This document shows positions 32,951 through 40,243 of a stretch of DNA of 40,243 nt, piece by piece (positions within the stretch are counted from its first letter, which is position 1; each line of letters opens with the position of its first letter). A program made the translations under genes and the position numbers. The notes under the pieces are model-generated. The model was not told where the DNA came from. It did not search any database and saw only the letters and a list, made by a program, of their open reading frames with translations. Location: assembly GCF_005844425.1 (NCBI RefSeq), contig NZ_SPHL01000011.1, positions 1 through 40,243 on the forward strand. The letters run 5' to 3'. This DNA is from Anaerofustis stercorihominis (GTDB taxonomy: Bacteria > Bacillota > Clostridia > Eubacteriales > Anaerofustaceae).

Positions 32951-34144
32951 CTATTTTAATATATTTATTGTTTCTTTTGCTATCATTAATTCTTCATTTG
33001 TTGGAACAACCATGCAAGTTGTTTTTGAAGAAGGTTTTGTTATAACTTGATCTTTTCCTCTTACATTGTTTGCTTCTTCGTCGAATTCGATACCGAAGAA
33101 TTCCATATCTTTTAATATTGCAGCTCTAACATCTGTTGAGTTTTCGCCAATACCACCTGTAAATGCGATGCAGTCAACTCCATTCATTGCAGCTGTGTAA
33201 GCTCCAATAGTTGTTTTTACTCTATATACAAATATATCAAACGCAAGTTTTGCTCTTTCGTTTCCTTTTTCCATAGCATCTGTTATGTCTCTAAAGTCTG
33301 AAGATACTCCTGAAACTCCAAGTAAACCTGATTCTTTGTTTAAAATTTCTTCAACTTCTTTTGGTGTTTTGTTTTCTTTTTCGCAAAGGAATGGAATTAC
33401 TGATGGGTCGATAGAACCGCTTCTTGTTCCCATTTCAAGACCATCAAGAGGAGTGAATCCCATTGAGTTTTCAATACATTCCCCTTTGTTTACGGCAGAA
33501 ATACTAGCACCATTACCTAAGTGACATACAATTACTTTTAAATCTTTTACATCTTTATTCATAAGTTCAGCTACTTTTTGTGATACAAATTGATGAGAGA
33601 TTCCGTGGAAACCGTATTTTCTTATACTATATTTTTCATAGTATTCATAAGGAATAGGATACATATAAGCTTGTTTTGGAATTGTTCTGTGGAAAGATGT
33701 ATCGAATACACATACCATTTCTTTTCCAGGGAATACTTCTTTACATCCTAAAAGACCCATTACTTGTCCAGGGATGTGAAGAGGTGCAAGCTCACTGCAT
33801 TCTTTTAATCCTTCGATTACTTCATCTGTTGCTTTGATTGATTCATTATATTTTTCGCCGCCTGTTGTTATTCTATGTCCGATTGCAGAAATTTCATCTA
33901 AACTGCTAATAACACCATATTCTTTATCAACAAGAGCCTTTACTAAAATTTGAAGAGCTTCTTTATGTGTAGGCATGTCTTCATTAAATACTACATTATC
34001 TTTTTCAGGTTGTTTATGTGTTAAAATTCCGTCCTCTAAACCTATTCTTTCAGCTACTCCATTAGCTAAAACATTGTTGTTATCCATATCAATAAGTTGA
34101 TATTTTAGCGAAGAGCTTCCGCAGTTAATTACAAGAACTTTCAT
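32951..34144 (-). CDS. ackA: Acetate kinase
   Basis: Acetate kinase, 397 aa, interconverting acetyl phosphate plus ADP with acetate plus ATP, the ATP-forming step of acetogenic fermentation. Seen: VLVINCGSSSLKYQLID at 3-19 (phosphate 1 motif), GHRITTGGEKY near 88 with the active-site Arg, VFDTSFHRTIPKQAYMYPIP near 145, GFHGISHQFV near 174, CHLGNGASISAVNKG near 201, and MGTRSGSIDPSVIPF near 233. AGGAGG lies 10 bases before the ATG. The usual partner pta is not adjacent; lemA is divergent upstream. Confidence 0.97.
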   Translation of the reverse strand: MKVLVINCGSSSLKYQLIDMDNNNVLANGVAERIGLEDGILTHKQPEKDNVVFNEDMPTHKEALQILVKALVDKEYGVISSLDEISAIGHRITTGGEKYNESIKATDEVIEGLKECSELAPLHIPGQVMGLLGCKEVFPGKEMVCVFDTSFHRTIPKQAYMYPIPYEYYEKYSIRKYGFHGISHQFVSQKVAELMNKDVKDLKVIVCHLGNGASISAVNKGECIENSMGFTPLDGLEMGTRSGSIDPSVIPFLCEKENKTPKEVEEILNKESGLLGVSGVSSDFRDITDAMEKGNERAKLAFDIFVYRVKTTIGAYTAAMNGVDCIAFTGGIGENSTDVRAAILKDMEFFGIEFDEEANNVRGKDQVITKPSSKTTCMVVPTNEELMIAKETINILK

Positions 34145-34205
34145 TAATATATTTCCTCCTAATAAATGTAAACTGTTTTTATTTGTATTTGAAAAATTCC
34201 TTATT

Positions 34206-34234
34206 ATTTTATACCCTTTTTGTTGTTTTGTAAA
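34206..34234 (-). promoter_or_regulatory. Candidate promoter of ackA
   Basis: On the minus strand TTTACA (34229-34234), 17 bases, TAAAAT (34206-34211), about 60 bases before the ackA ATG. No clear CcpA (cre) site was seen nearby. Confidence 0.55.
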
Positions 34235-34347
34235 TAATAATGTAGGTAAATATTTTCATAATTATTTTAATATTTTTATATAAAAGTATAATTAGATTTG
34301 AGTTTATATGATAAAATATAATAAAAATATTTTTAAAGGAGAAAGTT

Positions 34348-34902
34348 ATGATTGCATTAATTATCATTTTAATTGTTGCTGCTGTAATTATTCTATACTT
34401 AATATCAGCTTACAACAATTTCGTAAAGTTAAATAACAAAATAAAAGAAGCCTTTGCAACTATGGATGTTTATCTAAAGAAAAGATATGACCTTATTCCT
34501 AATTTAGTTGAAACAGTTAAAGGCTATGCAAAACATGAACAAGGCACTCTCGAAAAAGTTATAAGTGCAAGAAACATGGCAATGAATGCTTCTAATGTTG
34601 GAGATAAAATCGAAGGTGAAAATGTTCTTTCAGGTACTTTAAAATCATTATTTGCTCTTTCTGAAAATTATCCTGATTTAAAAGCAAATCAAAATTTTGT
34701 TTCTCTTCAAAATGATTTAAACAGAATGGAAGAAGAGATTGCTTCTTCAAGAAAATATTATAATGCTATAGTTAATACTTTTAATACAAAAACAGAAGTT
34801 TTTCCAACTAATATTATAGCAAATATGTTTGGTTTTTCTACCAAACCTTTATTTGAAGTAAACAGTGAAGAAGAAAGAGAAAACGTAAAAGTCGAATTTT
34901 AA
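34348..34902 (+). CDS. lemA: LemA family protein
   Basis: LemA family, 184 aa: an N-terminal membrane helix (about 2-22) with the rest a coiled-coil four-helix bundle, probably cytoplasmic-side-out anchored. Function is not established; family members often occur beside TPM or DUF2207 proteins. Seen: the hallmark YNNFVKLNNKIKEAFATMDVYLKKRYDLIPNLVETVKGY around 26-66 (listed in parts: FATMDVYLKKR, DLIPNLVETVKGY), LKANQNFVSLQNDLNRMEEEIASSRKYYN region near 112-140, and FPTNIIANMFGF near 152. AGGAG precedes the ATG. It is 15 bases before a DUF2207 gene and forms an operon with it. Confidence 0.93.
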   Translation: MIALIIILIVAAVIILYLISAYNNFVKLNNKIKEAFATMDVYLKKRYDLIPNLVETVKGYAKHEQGTLEKVISARNMAMNASNVGDKIEGENVLSGTLKSLFALSENYPDLKANQNFVSLQNDLNRMEEEIASSRKYYNAIVNTFNTKTEVFPTNIIANMFGFSTKPLFEVNSEEERENVKVEF

Positions 34903-34917
34903 CATTTAGGTATTAAT

Positions 34918-36813
34918 ATGAAAAGAACAAAAAAAATTGTAGGCTTAGTATTATTATCGCTTTTACTTTTGCTTCCATCAATAAATGTTTTTGCATCGGA
35001 AGCATTTACCATAGATAATTACAAAATAAACATGGTAGTAAATGATGATAACAGCTATACAATAGAAGAAACAATAGATGTAGATTTTGGATATAATCAA
35101 AAACATGGTATATTCAGAACAATCCCTACAATTTCTTCTGCTACAAGAAATATTGATGGAAAAGATGTAAAGAAAACACATTTAATTAAAGTAAAAGATA
35201 TTGATGTAGTTGGAAGTGATTATTCTACAGAAAGAAATTTTGATAATATAGTATTGCAAATAGGGGATAGTGACGAATATGTAACCGGTAAGCAAACTTA
35301 TAAAATTAAATATACTTATGTTGTCGGTAATGACGGAATAAATGAGTTTGATGATGTTTATTTTAACCTTATAGGAAACGACTGGGATACAACCATTGAT
35401 AAAGTAACCTTTACAATTAAAATGCCAAAAGATTTTGATACAAACTTAATTAATTTTACATCAGGTTCTTATGGCAATACAGACAGTAATGTAGAGTATA
35501 GTGTTGATAATAATGTAATAAAAGGATATACAACTTCTAAACTTTATAATCATGAAAGTGTTACAGTTAGAATAGAGCTTCCTGATGGATATTTTGTAAA
35601 TGCATCTTCAAATAATAAATTATTTGATGTTATCTTTCTTATAGTTTCAGTATTAATATTAATATTATCTTTATTTGTATTTACAAAACATGGGAAAGAT
35701 GAAAAAATAATAAAGACAGTTGAATTTTATCCTCCAAATAACATGACTCCGGCAGAGGTTGGATATATTGCAGGGGACAGTTGGAGTGATAAAAATCTAA
35801 CATCAATGATAATATATTTTGCATCTAAAGGATATCTTAAAATAAGAGAAGAAAGTGAAGAAGAACTTACTTTTATAAAGGTGAAAGATTTACCAAAAGA
35901 TGCAAAACTTTATGAAAAATGTTTGTTTGATAATTTGTTTGCTTCTTCTGATGAAGTGAAATTATCTTCACTTAAATATAAGTATTCTTCAGCACTAACA
36001 CTTGCAAGAGATGATTTGCAAAGTGAGTTTAGCGGAGAAAAGAGTTTAAGTGATAGAGTTGCTTTAAAAATGCAGCGTATAATGACCGGTGTAGTCTGTC
36101 TATTTACATTTATAAGCTATACTTATACTTTCTATCAAATATTTTATAGTATGCTTATAAGCTTAATTTTAGGATTTGCATCAACTGTTTTAATAGGCGG
36201 TATTTATATATCAATTATTTATTTGATAAGTAAGATACACACCGGAAGTAACAAAAGTAAAGTTTTTGGGATAGTATTTTGTTTGATTTTATATGCTTTA
36301 CTTATGGGAGCAATGTGTTTTGTTTTAAATATTTTATCTTTTAGCGTGATTTTTTATTTATTACAAAATATTATTTTAACCATAAGTGTATTTTTAACAG
36401 GTATGACATATAAAAGAAGTAAATATTTAGATAGTATTATTGGAAAGATACTTGGATTTAAAGACTTTTTGATTGTTACTGAAAAAGATAAACTTGAGGC
36501 ATTGGTTGAAGAAAATCCTTCATATTTTTATGATATAATGCCTTATACATTTGTACTTGGAATAAGTTCAAAGTGGATGGATAAATTTAAAGATATAACA
36601 ATGGAACCTCCTACATGGTATAGTTCTTATAATTCTCCTACATTTTGGGATTATTATATGATGTCACGTCTATATGATAGAATGTTGTTTATGAATAGCA
36701 CTGTAAGTGCAGTAGAAGTAAGCGATATTTCTTCAGGTGGTGGCGGTGGCTTTTCCGGTGGAGGAGGCTTCTCTGGAGGCGGCTTCGGCGGCGGTGGCGG
36801 CGGAAGCTGGTAG
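34918..36813 (+). CDS. DUF2207 (YciQ-like) membrane protein
   Basis: Secreted-anchored membrane protein of 631 aa with a DUF2207 layout; role unknown. Seen: a signal peptide (about 1-26, ending near VFASEA), an extracellular beta-rich domain about 27-228 with DVDFGYNQKHGIFRTIP near 54, which is the DUF2207 hallmark, a membrane helix near 237-255, a cytoplasmic segment with EFYPPNNMTPAEVGYIAGD near 269 and SMIIYFASKGYLKI near 294, several more helices near 395-500, another soluble part with a WMDKFKDI stretch, and a Gly/Ser-rich tail (about 607-631) ending in Ser-Trp. This tail is common in the family. It follows lemA and precedes a related protein without the outer domain. Confidence 0.9.
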   Translation: MKRTKKIVGLVLLSLLLLLPSINVFASEAFTIDNYKINMVVNDDNSYTIEETIDVDFGYNQKHGIFRTIPTISSATRNIDGKDVKKTHLIKVKDIDVVGSDYSTERNFDNIVLQIGDSDEYVTGKQTYKIKYTYVVGNDGINEFDDVYFNLIGNDWDTTIDKVTFTIKMPKDFDTNLINFTSGSYGNTDSNVEYSVDNNVIKGYTTSKLYNHESVTVRIELPDGYFVNASSNNKLFDVIFLIVSVLILILSLFVFTKHGKDEKIIKTVEFYPPNNMTPAEVGYIAGDSWSDKNLTSMIIYFASKGYLKIREESEEELTFIKVKDLPKDAKLYEKCLFDNLFASSDEVKLSSLKYKYSSALTLARDDLQSEFSGEKSLSDRVALKMQRIMTGVVCLFTFISYTYTFYQIFYSMLISLILGFASTVLIGGIYISIIYLISKIHTGSNKSKVFGIVFCLILYALLMGAMCFVLNILSFSVIFYLLQNIILTISVFLTGMTYKRSKYLDSIIGKILGFKDFLIVTEKDKLEALVEENPSYFYDIMPYTFVLGISSKWMDKFKDITMEPPTWYSSYNSPTFWDYYMMSRLYDRMLFMNSTVSAVEVSDISSGGGGGFSGGGGFSGGGFGGGGGGSW

Positions 36814-36819
36814 GAAATT

Positions 36820-38025
36820 ATGGATAGGAAAAAAGAAAAAGTTCAAGAAGGTGTAATTCTATTAATTTTAGCCATAGTTATAGGAGTTGTTATTTATGTA
36901 ACACAGAAGCTTTTTAGTAAAAAGCTTCCTCCAAATATATTAACTATACTTTTACTTTGTGCTGTGGCTTTACTTATTTTAAATTTAATAATTTATTTTA
37001 TATGGGGTAAAGATAAAAAGGTTAATCAAGAAAAAGCTGTTTATCCTCCAAGTGGTATGGATGGATTTGTTGCAGGATATTTAGATACAGGAGAAGTTCA
37101 AAGTAATCATTATGTATCCTTGATACTATCCCTTGCAATAAAAAAATATATTAGTATTTTTAAAGATATAGATGGAAAAATTATAATAAAGAAAATAAAA
37201 GAATTAGATAAATACACAACAAAGTTTGAAAGATTTATATATAAAATTCTTTTTAAAGGGAATAGAAATTCTGTTAGCAGCAAGGAATTGTTTGAAAATG
37301 AAGGACATTATTTTTCTAGAATGGAAAATATTATAAATAATTCTTATTCTAAAGATAGTAATATTGAAGATAAAACATCAAGATTTTTTAGAAGATTGAC
37401 AGGTGTATTATTTGCAATTCTTCTTATTGCGTCATTCATAATATATTCTTACTTTGCTTTTAGAGCATTAAGATTTAGAGTTGCTTTTACAATATTATTA
37501 TTGATTTTAGCGGGATTTATGTATTATCTATTGTCCCATTTAATTGTTGCATATCAAACCAGTAGTAGTACTTATGTTAAATATGCGGTGCTTGTTACAA
37601 GCATATTTATACTTTGCGGTAATATATCAGTTCCCTACTTTTCAATTCATTACAGTAATATTGGTATTATGTTTGTTTGCCAACTTAACTTGTTACTGTT
37701 ATGTGTTATTGTAAATGGGTTTATATTTAAAAGAAGTGAACACTTAAACTATGTGATATCACAATTAAGCGGGTTTAAAAATAATCTGAATCAGTTTGAT
37801 AAGGAAAGTTTAATATCGTTATATAACAATTATAGAGAATACTTTTTTGAAATACTTCCATATTTATTTTCTTTGGAACTATCAATAATTTTATTTGATG
37901 AAAATGAGGATAAAATAGAAATGCCTTATTTCTATTCGGTTTATGATGAAAGAAAAGAAATTTCATTGAATGATTTTAATAATGATATGGATATACTAGA
38001 TGATGCAATTATTCATTCGTATTAA
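36820..38025 (+). CDS. DUF2207-like membrane protein lacking the extracellular domain
   Basis: Protein of 401 aa that matches the C-terminal half of its upstream neighbour. Seen: an N-terminal pair of helices (about 11-27 and 37-62), then AVYPPSGMDGFVAGYLDTGE near 77, the counterpart of EFYPPNNMTPAEVGYIAGD in the upstream protein, SLILSLAIKKYISI near 100, further helices near 196-215, 218-240, 250-270 and 280-300, and a segment FKRSEHLNYVISQLSGFKNNL that parallels YKRSKYLDSIIGKILGFKDFL. It has neither a signal peptide with the outer domain nor the Gly-rich tail. Six bases after the previous gene, with the binding site in its 3' end, so coupled. Probably an ancient duplication; function unknown. 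Confidence 0.82.
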   Translation: MDRKKEKVQEGVILLILAIVIGVVIYVTQKLFSKKLPPNILTILLLCAVALLILNLIIYFIWGKDKKVNQEKAVYPPSGMDGFVAGYLDTGEVQSNHYVSLILSLAIKKYISIFKDIDGKIIIKKIKELDKYTTKFERFIYKILFKGNRNSVSSKELFENEGHYFSRMENIINNSYSKDSNIEDKTSRFFRRLTGVLFAILLIASFIIYSYFAFRALRFRVAFTILLLILAGFMYYLLSHLIVAYQTSSSTYVKYAVLVTSIFILCGNISVPYFSIHYSNIGIMFVCQLNLLLLCVIVNGFIFKRSEHLNYVISQLSGFKNNLNQFDKESLISLYNNYREYFFEILPYLFSLELSIILFDENEDKIEMPYFYSVYDERKEISLNDFNNDMDILDDAIIHSY

Positions 38026-38030
38026 AAAAT

Positions 38031-38060
38031 AAAAAGACTTACATTTTTGTAAGTCTTTTT
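38031..38060 (+). terminator. Bidirectional terminator between the DUF2207-like gene and hprK
   Basis: AAAAAGACTTACA (38031-38043) and TGTAAGTCTTTTT (38048-38060) form a perfect 13-bp stem with a 4-base loop and T runs on both strands; the hprK stop lies in the 3' arm. Confidence 0.86.
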
Positions 38061-38997
38061 ATTTTTTTACTTTTTTTGCATTTGCATTATTAAATGTTTC
38101 TATTCTTTCACAGAAAACCTTACCTGCGTTGTAATCCATTTCGTTTACACGATAATTTCTTGCTATCGTTTCTATTATTACAGCCATATTTCTTCCAGGT
38201 CTAACAGGTACTGTTAATTTGTCAAGAGAAACATCAAGTAATTCTTCTTTTTGATATTCTGTACCTAATCTTTCATAATGTTTTTCATTGTTCCAATGTT
38301 CGAGTCTAACTATTAATTCTATATCAACTTTATCCTTTATTGCACCCATTCCAAATAAAGCCTTTACATCAATAATACCGACTCCTCTTATTTCCATAAA
38401 ATATTGTAATATTTCAGGGCAAGAACCTTCCAAAGTATTGATGTTTAGTCTTTTAATTTCTACTAAATCGTCGCATACAAGTCTGTGACCTCTTTGAACA
38501 AGTTCAAGTGCTATTTCACTTTTACCTATACCACTTTCACCTTCAAGTAATATACCTACACCTAAAACTTCAACAAGAACACCATGTAGCTGCATTTTAG
38601 GAGCAAATAAGTCTTCTAAAAATGCTACTGTTTTATTTATACTTAAGTTTGTATTGAAGTTACTTCTTATAAGTATAACGTGTTCTTCTCTTGCAATTTT
38701 AACAAATTCATCATATTCTTTAACACCGTTTGTTAGTACTACACATGGAATGTCATGCTTAAATAATGCTCTTATTCTATTTTCTCTAACTTGAGGTGTA
38801 AGATGTTTTAAATAAGCATTTTCTGTATTTCCAATTATTTGTACTCTGTCATTATCAAAGTATTCAAAAAATCCCGTTAATTGTATTCCCGGTCTTGTTA
38901 AAAATGGTGTGTTTAGTTTGATATTTTTCCTAAAATCGCTGTATAATATTTCGCCTTCAAGATTCTTACAAAATTCTTCTAAAGATGCTCTTTTCAT
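38059..38997 (-). CDS. hprK: HPr kinase/phosphorylase
   Basis: Bifunctional sensor enzyme, 312 aa, that phosphorylates or dephosphorylates Ser46 of HPr in response to fructose bisphosphate and phosphate, controlling carbon catabolite repression. Seen: the N-terminal domain (about 1-130), LHGVLVEVLGVGIL with the catalytic His138, the P-loop GESGIGKS at 153-160, CDDLVEIKR with Asp176 and Asp177, and the family signature EIRGVGIIDVKALFG at 202-216, followed by PVRPGRNMAVIIE near 264. Its ATG overlaps the stop of the Cof-type gene by 1 base, so the two are cotranscribed and coupled. The more usual neighbours lgt, rapZ or whiA are not seen. Confidence 0.96.
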   Translation of the reverse strand: MKRASLEEFCKNLEGEILYSDFRKNIKLNTPFLTRPGIQLTGFFEYFDNDRVQIIGNTENAYLKHLTPQVRENRIRALFKHDIPCVVLTNGVKEYDEFVKIAREEHVILIRSNFNTNLSINKTVAFLEDLFAPKMQLHGVLVEVLGVGILLEGESGIGKSEIALELVQRGHRLVCDDLVEIKRLNINTLEGSCPEILQYFMEIRGVGIIDVKALFGMGAIKDKVDIELIVRLEHWNNEKHYERLGTEYQKEELLDVSLDKLTVPVRPGRNMAVIIETIARNYRVNEMDYNAGKVFCERIETFNNANAKKVKK

Positions 38998-39818
38998 TAT
39001 TCCTTACCTAACATATATTTATTTATTATATAAGCAACGCCTTCTTCATCATTGCTTGGTGCAACTATATCTGCAATTTTTAATACTTCTTTGTGTGCAT
39101 TTTTCATTGCAACTCCAAGGGAAGCATATTCAATCATTGGTATATCGTTTAATCCGTCTCCAATGCCTATTGTGTCTTCATGTTTTATGTTATAAGCTTT
39201 TGCCACTTGTTTTATAGCTTCTGCTTTATTTGCATTTTTATGAGTAAATTCAAGTAAAAAACTTTGGCTCGTTGCACTTATGGCATTTGTACCTTTTAAA
39301 AGTTCTTTACTGTAAGGAATATGCTCTTCTACTTTTTCAGGGTCATCCTGCCATAGTAATTTGGCAATTTTGTTGTCTTTATCGTCAAAATAACTTAAAT
39401 CATCACCTATGTATAAAACATCGTCTTTATAGTTTGAATTATCAAGATAATGTTTTGTGTGTCTGTTTTTTTCATTAAATGCAATTTTTCCGTCTAATGT
39501 CCAAATTATTACTCCGACATTTCTTTTACATCCTTCTTTATAAGTTAAAATTGCATCTTCTTTATCTAAACCTTTTTGATATAAAACTTTACCGTTTTTT
39601 CCGCTTAATATTTGTGCTCCATTGTAACAAGCAAGAGGCATATCAATATCAAGTTGATCTGTTATAAGGTCTAATGTTACCGGAGCTCTCCCCGAGCATA
39701 ACATTACCACAATTCCATTGTCAGAAGCTTCTTTAAGAACTTCTTTTGTGTTTTCTGTTAGAATTCTTTTTGAATTAATTAAAGTTCCATCGATGTCTGT
39801 TGCTATTAATTTATACAT
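38997..39818 (-). CDS. Cof-type HAD-superfamily phosphatase
   Basis: HAD hydrolase of the Cof/YidA subfamily (C2B cap), 273 aa, a cytoplasmic phosphatase acting on sugar phosphates or similar small molecules. Seen: motif I DIDGTLINSK with nucleophile Asp8 and Asp10, motif II MLCSGRAP near 39 with Ser42, the C2 cap with CYNGAQILSGKNGKVLYQKGL near 83, a conserved Lys in NKAEAIKQVA near 198, and motif III/IV GIGDGLNDIPMIEYASLGVAMKNA near 217. It is the first gene of the unit with hprK. The substrate is not decidable. Confidence 0.92.
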   Translation of the reverse strand: MYKLIATDIDGTLINSKRILTENTKEVLKEASDNGIVVMLCSGRAPVTLDLITDQLDIDMPLACYNGAQILSGKNGKVLYQKGLDKEDAILTYKEGCKRNVGVIIWTLDGKIAFNEKNRHTKHYLDNSNYKDDVLYIGDDLSYFDDKDNKIAKLLWQDDPEKVEEHIPYSKELLKGTNAISATSQSFLLEFTHKNANKAEAIKQVAKAYNIKHEDTIGIGDGLNDIPMIEYASLGVAMKNAHKEVLKIADIVAPSNDEEGVAYIINKYMLGKE

Positions 39819-39863
39819 TTTTTTCTCTCTTTCAAAAAGTTAATATATTGTTATTTCATTTTT

Positions 39864-39892
39864 ATTTTATATTATTTATTTTTTTTTTACAA
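39864..39892 (-). promoter_or_regulatory. Candidate promoter of the Cof-hprK unit
   Basis: On the minus strand TTGTAA (39887-39892), 17 bases, TAAAAT (39864-39869), about 46 bases before the Cof gene. The region is very AT-rich, so the match is only suggestive. Confidence 0.4.
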
Positions 39893-39977
39893 TATAAATA
39901 TAAAATAATACGTAAAGTATATGTTAATAGAGTATAATCTATTTAAATATAATTATATGTTATTTAGGAGAATAAAA

Positions 39978-40243
39978 ATGAAAATAATAGATTTATCTCA
40001 TAATATAATTAATAATTTACAAGTTTATCCGGGAGATCCTGAGACAAAAATAAGAAAACATTGTACTTTTGACAAAGATGGATATATGGTTAATGAACTT
40101 AGTATATCGACACATTGCGCTACACATATAGATGCTCCAAATCATTTTATAAAAGATGGAAAAGGAATTGATGAATATCCTATATCTAAATTTATTGGTA
40201 AAGGAATAGTTATAGATGTAAGTTATAAAAAAGAAGGTGAAAT
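39978..40243 (+). CDS. Cyclase-family / kynurenine formamidase-like hydrolase, 3' partial
   Basis: The first 88 codons of a gene cut by the window end. AGGAG lies 7 bases before the ATG. The protein begins MKIIDLSHNIINNLQVYPGD, a typical opening of the cyclase family (PF04199), and carries STHCATHIDAPNHF at residues 46-59, matching the family metal motif HxxTHxDxPxHF-like, with a Cys where Gly is more usual (His-Cys-Ala-Thr-His). Relatives hydrolyse amides or lactones, for example N-formylkynurenine in aerobes; in this probably anaerobic background the substrate is unknown. A TATAAT at 39933-39938 could be its -10 box but no good -35 accompanies it. Confidence 0.85.
   Translation, partial: MKIIDLSHNIINNLQVYPGDPETKIRKHCTFDKDGYMVNELSISTHCATHIDAPNHFIKDGKGIDEYPISKFIGKGIVIDVSYKKEGE

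Noticed and set aside
34145-34347. CcpA (cre) site in the ackA-lemA intergenic region
   Set aside because: No stretch with an acceptable match to the cre consensus was found in the region on either strand.

Overview
The window is low-GC, densely packed DNA that reads like a Clostridia-type member of the Bacillota. The signs are strong AGGAGG-type ribosome binding sites, sigma-A promoters, many bidirectional intrinsic terminators, HPr kinase, a TepA/DapG/YmxH group of the kind seen in endospore formers, and acetate kinase. I cannot name the species from sequence alone. No rRNA, tRNA, CRISPR array, prophage or intact insertion sequence was seen, and no gene-free stretch exceeds about 270 bases.

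Region 1 (1-14060, + strand) is the 3' part of a surface-glycan operon with 13 genes in view. It encodes two amino-sugar routes. A PglE/PglD/PglC set makes and transfers a di-N-acetylbacillosamine-type sugar, with the PglF dehydratase presumably upstream of the window. A complete WbpA/WbpB/WbpE/WbpD set makes UDP-2,3-diacetamido-2,3-dideoxyglucuronic acid. Three glycosyltransferases, two Wzy-like polymerase/ligase membrane proteins and a Wzx flippase complete a Wzx/Wzy export system. One initiating transferase plus three glycosyltransferases would fit a repeat unit of about four sugars, if nothing more lies upstream.

Region 2 (14038-21735) has tepA, an aspartate kinase and a YmxH-like gene on the minus strand, an unrecognised membrane protein with a near-consensus promoter, and dut. 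It then has rpsO (with a structured leader), pnp and uppP on the plus strand.

Region 3 (21732-29771, minus strand) is a rpsB-tsf transcription unit followed by pyrH-frr-uppS-cdsA-rseP-ispG-PHP-GNAT. This is the classical translation, isoprenoid and phospholipid cluster, but dxr is missing from its usual place between cdsA and rseP. UppS and UppP make and recycle the undecaprenyl phosphate that the region 1 glycan needs.

Region 4 (29949-40243) contains a small anchored protein of unknown function, comM/yifB with a perfect LexA-type palindrome inside its promoter, and rpmF with its DUF177 partner. It continues with ackA, a lemA-DUF2207-DUF2207-like trio, hprK with a Cof-type phosphatase, and the start of a cyclase-family gene cut by the window end.

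The observations I rate highest are the SOS-type operator in the comM promoter, the two amino-sugar pathways in one operon, the missing dxr, the rpsO leader that can pair with its own ribosome binding site, and the tandem DUF2207 proteins of which the second lacks the extracellular domain.
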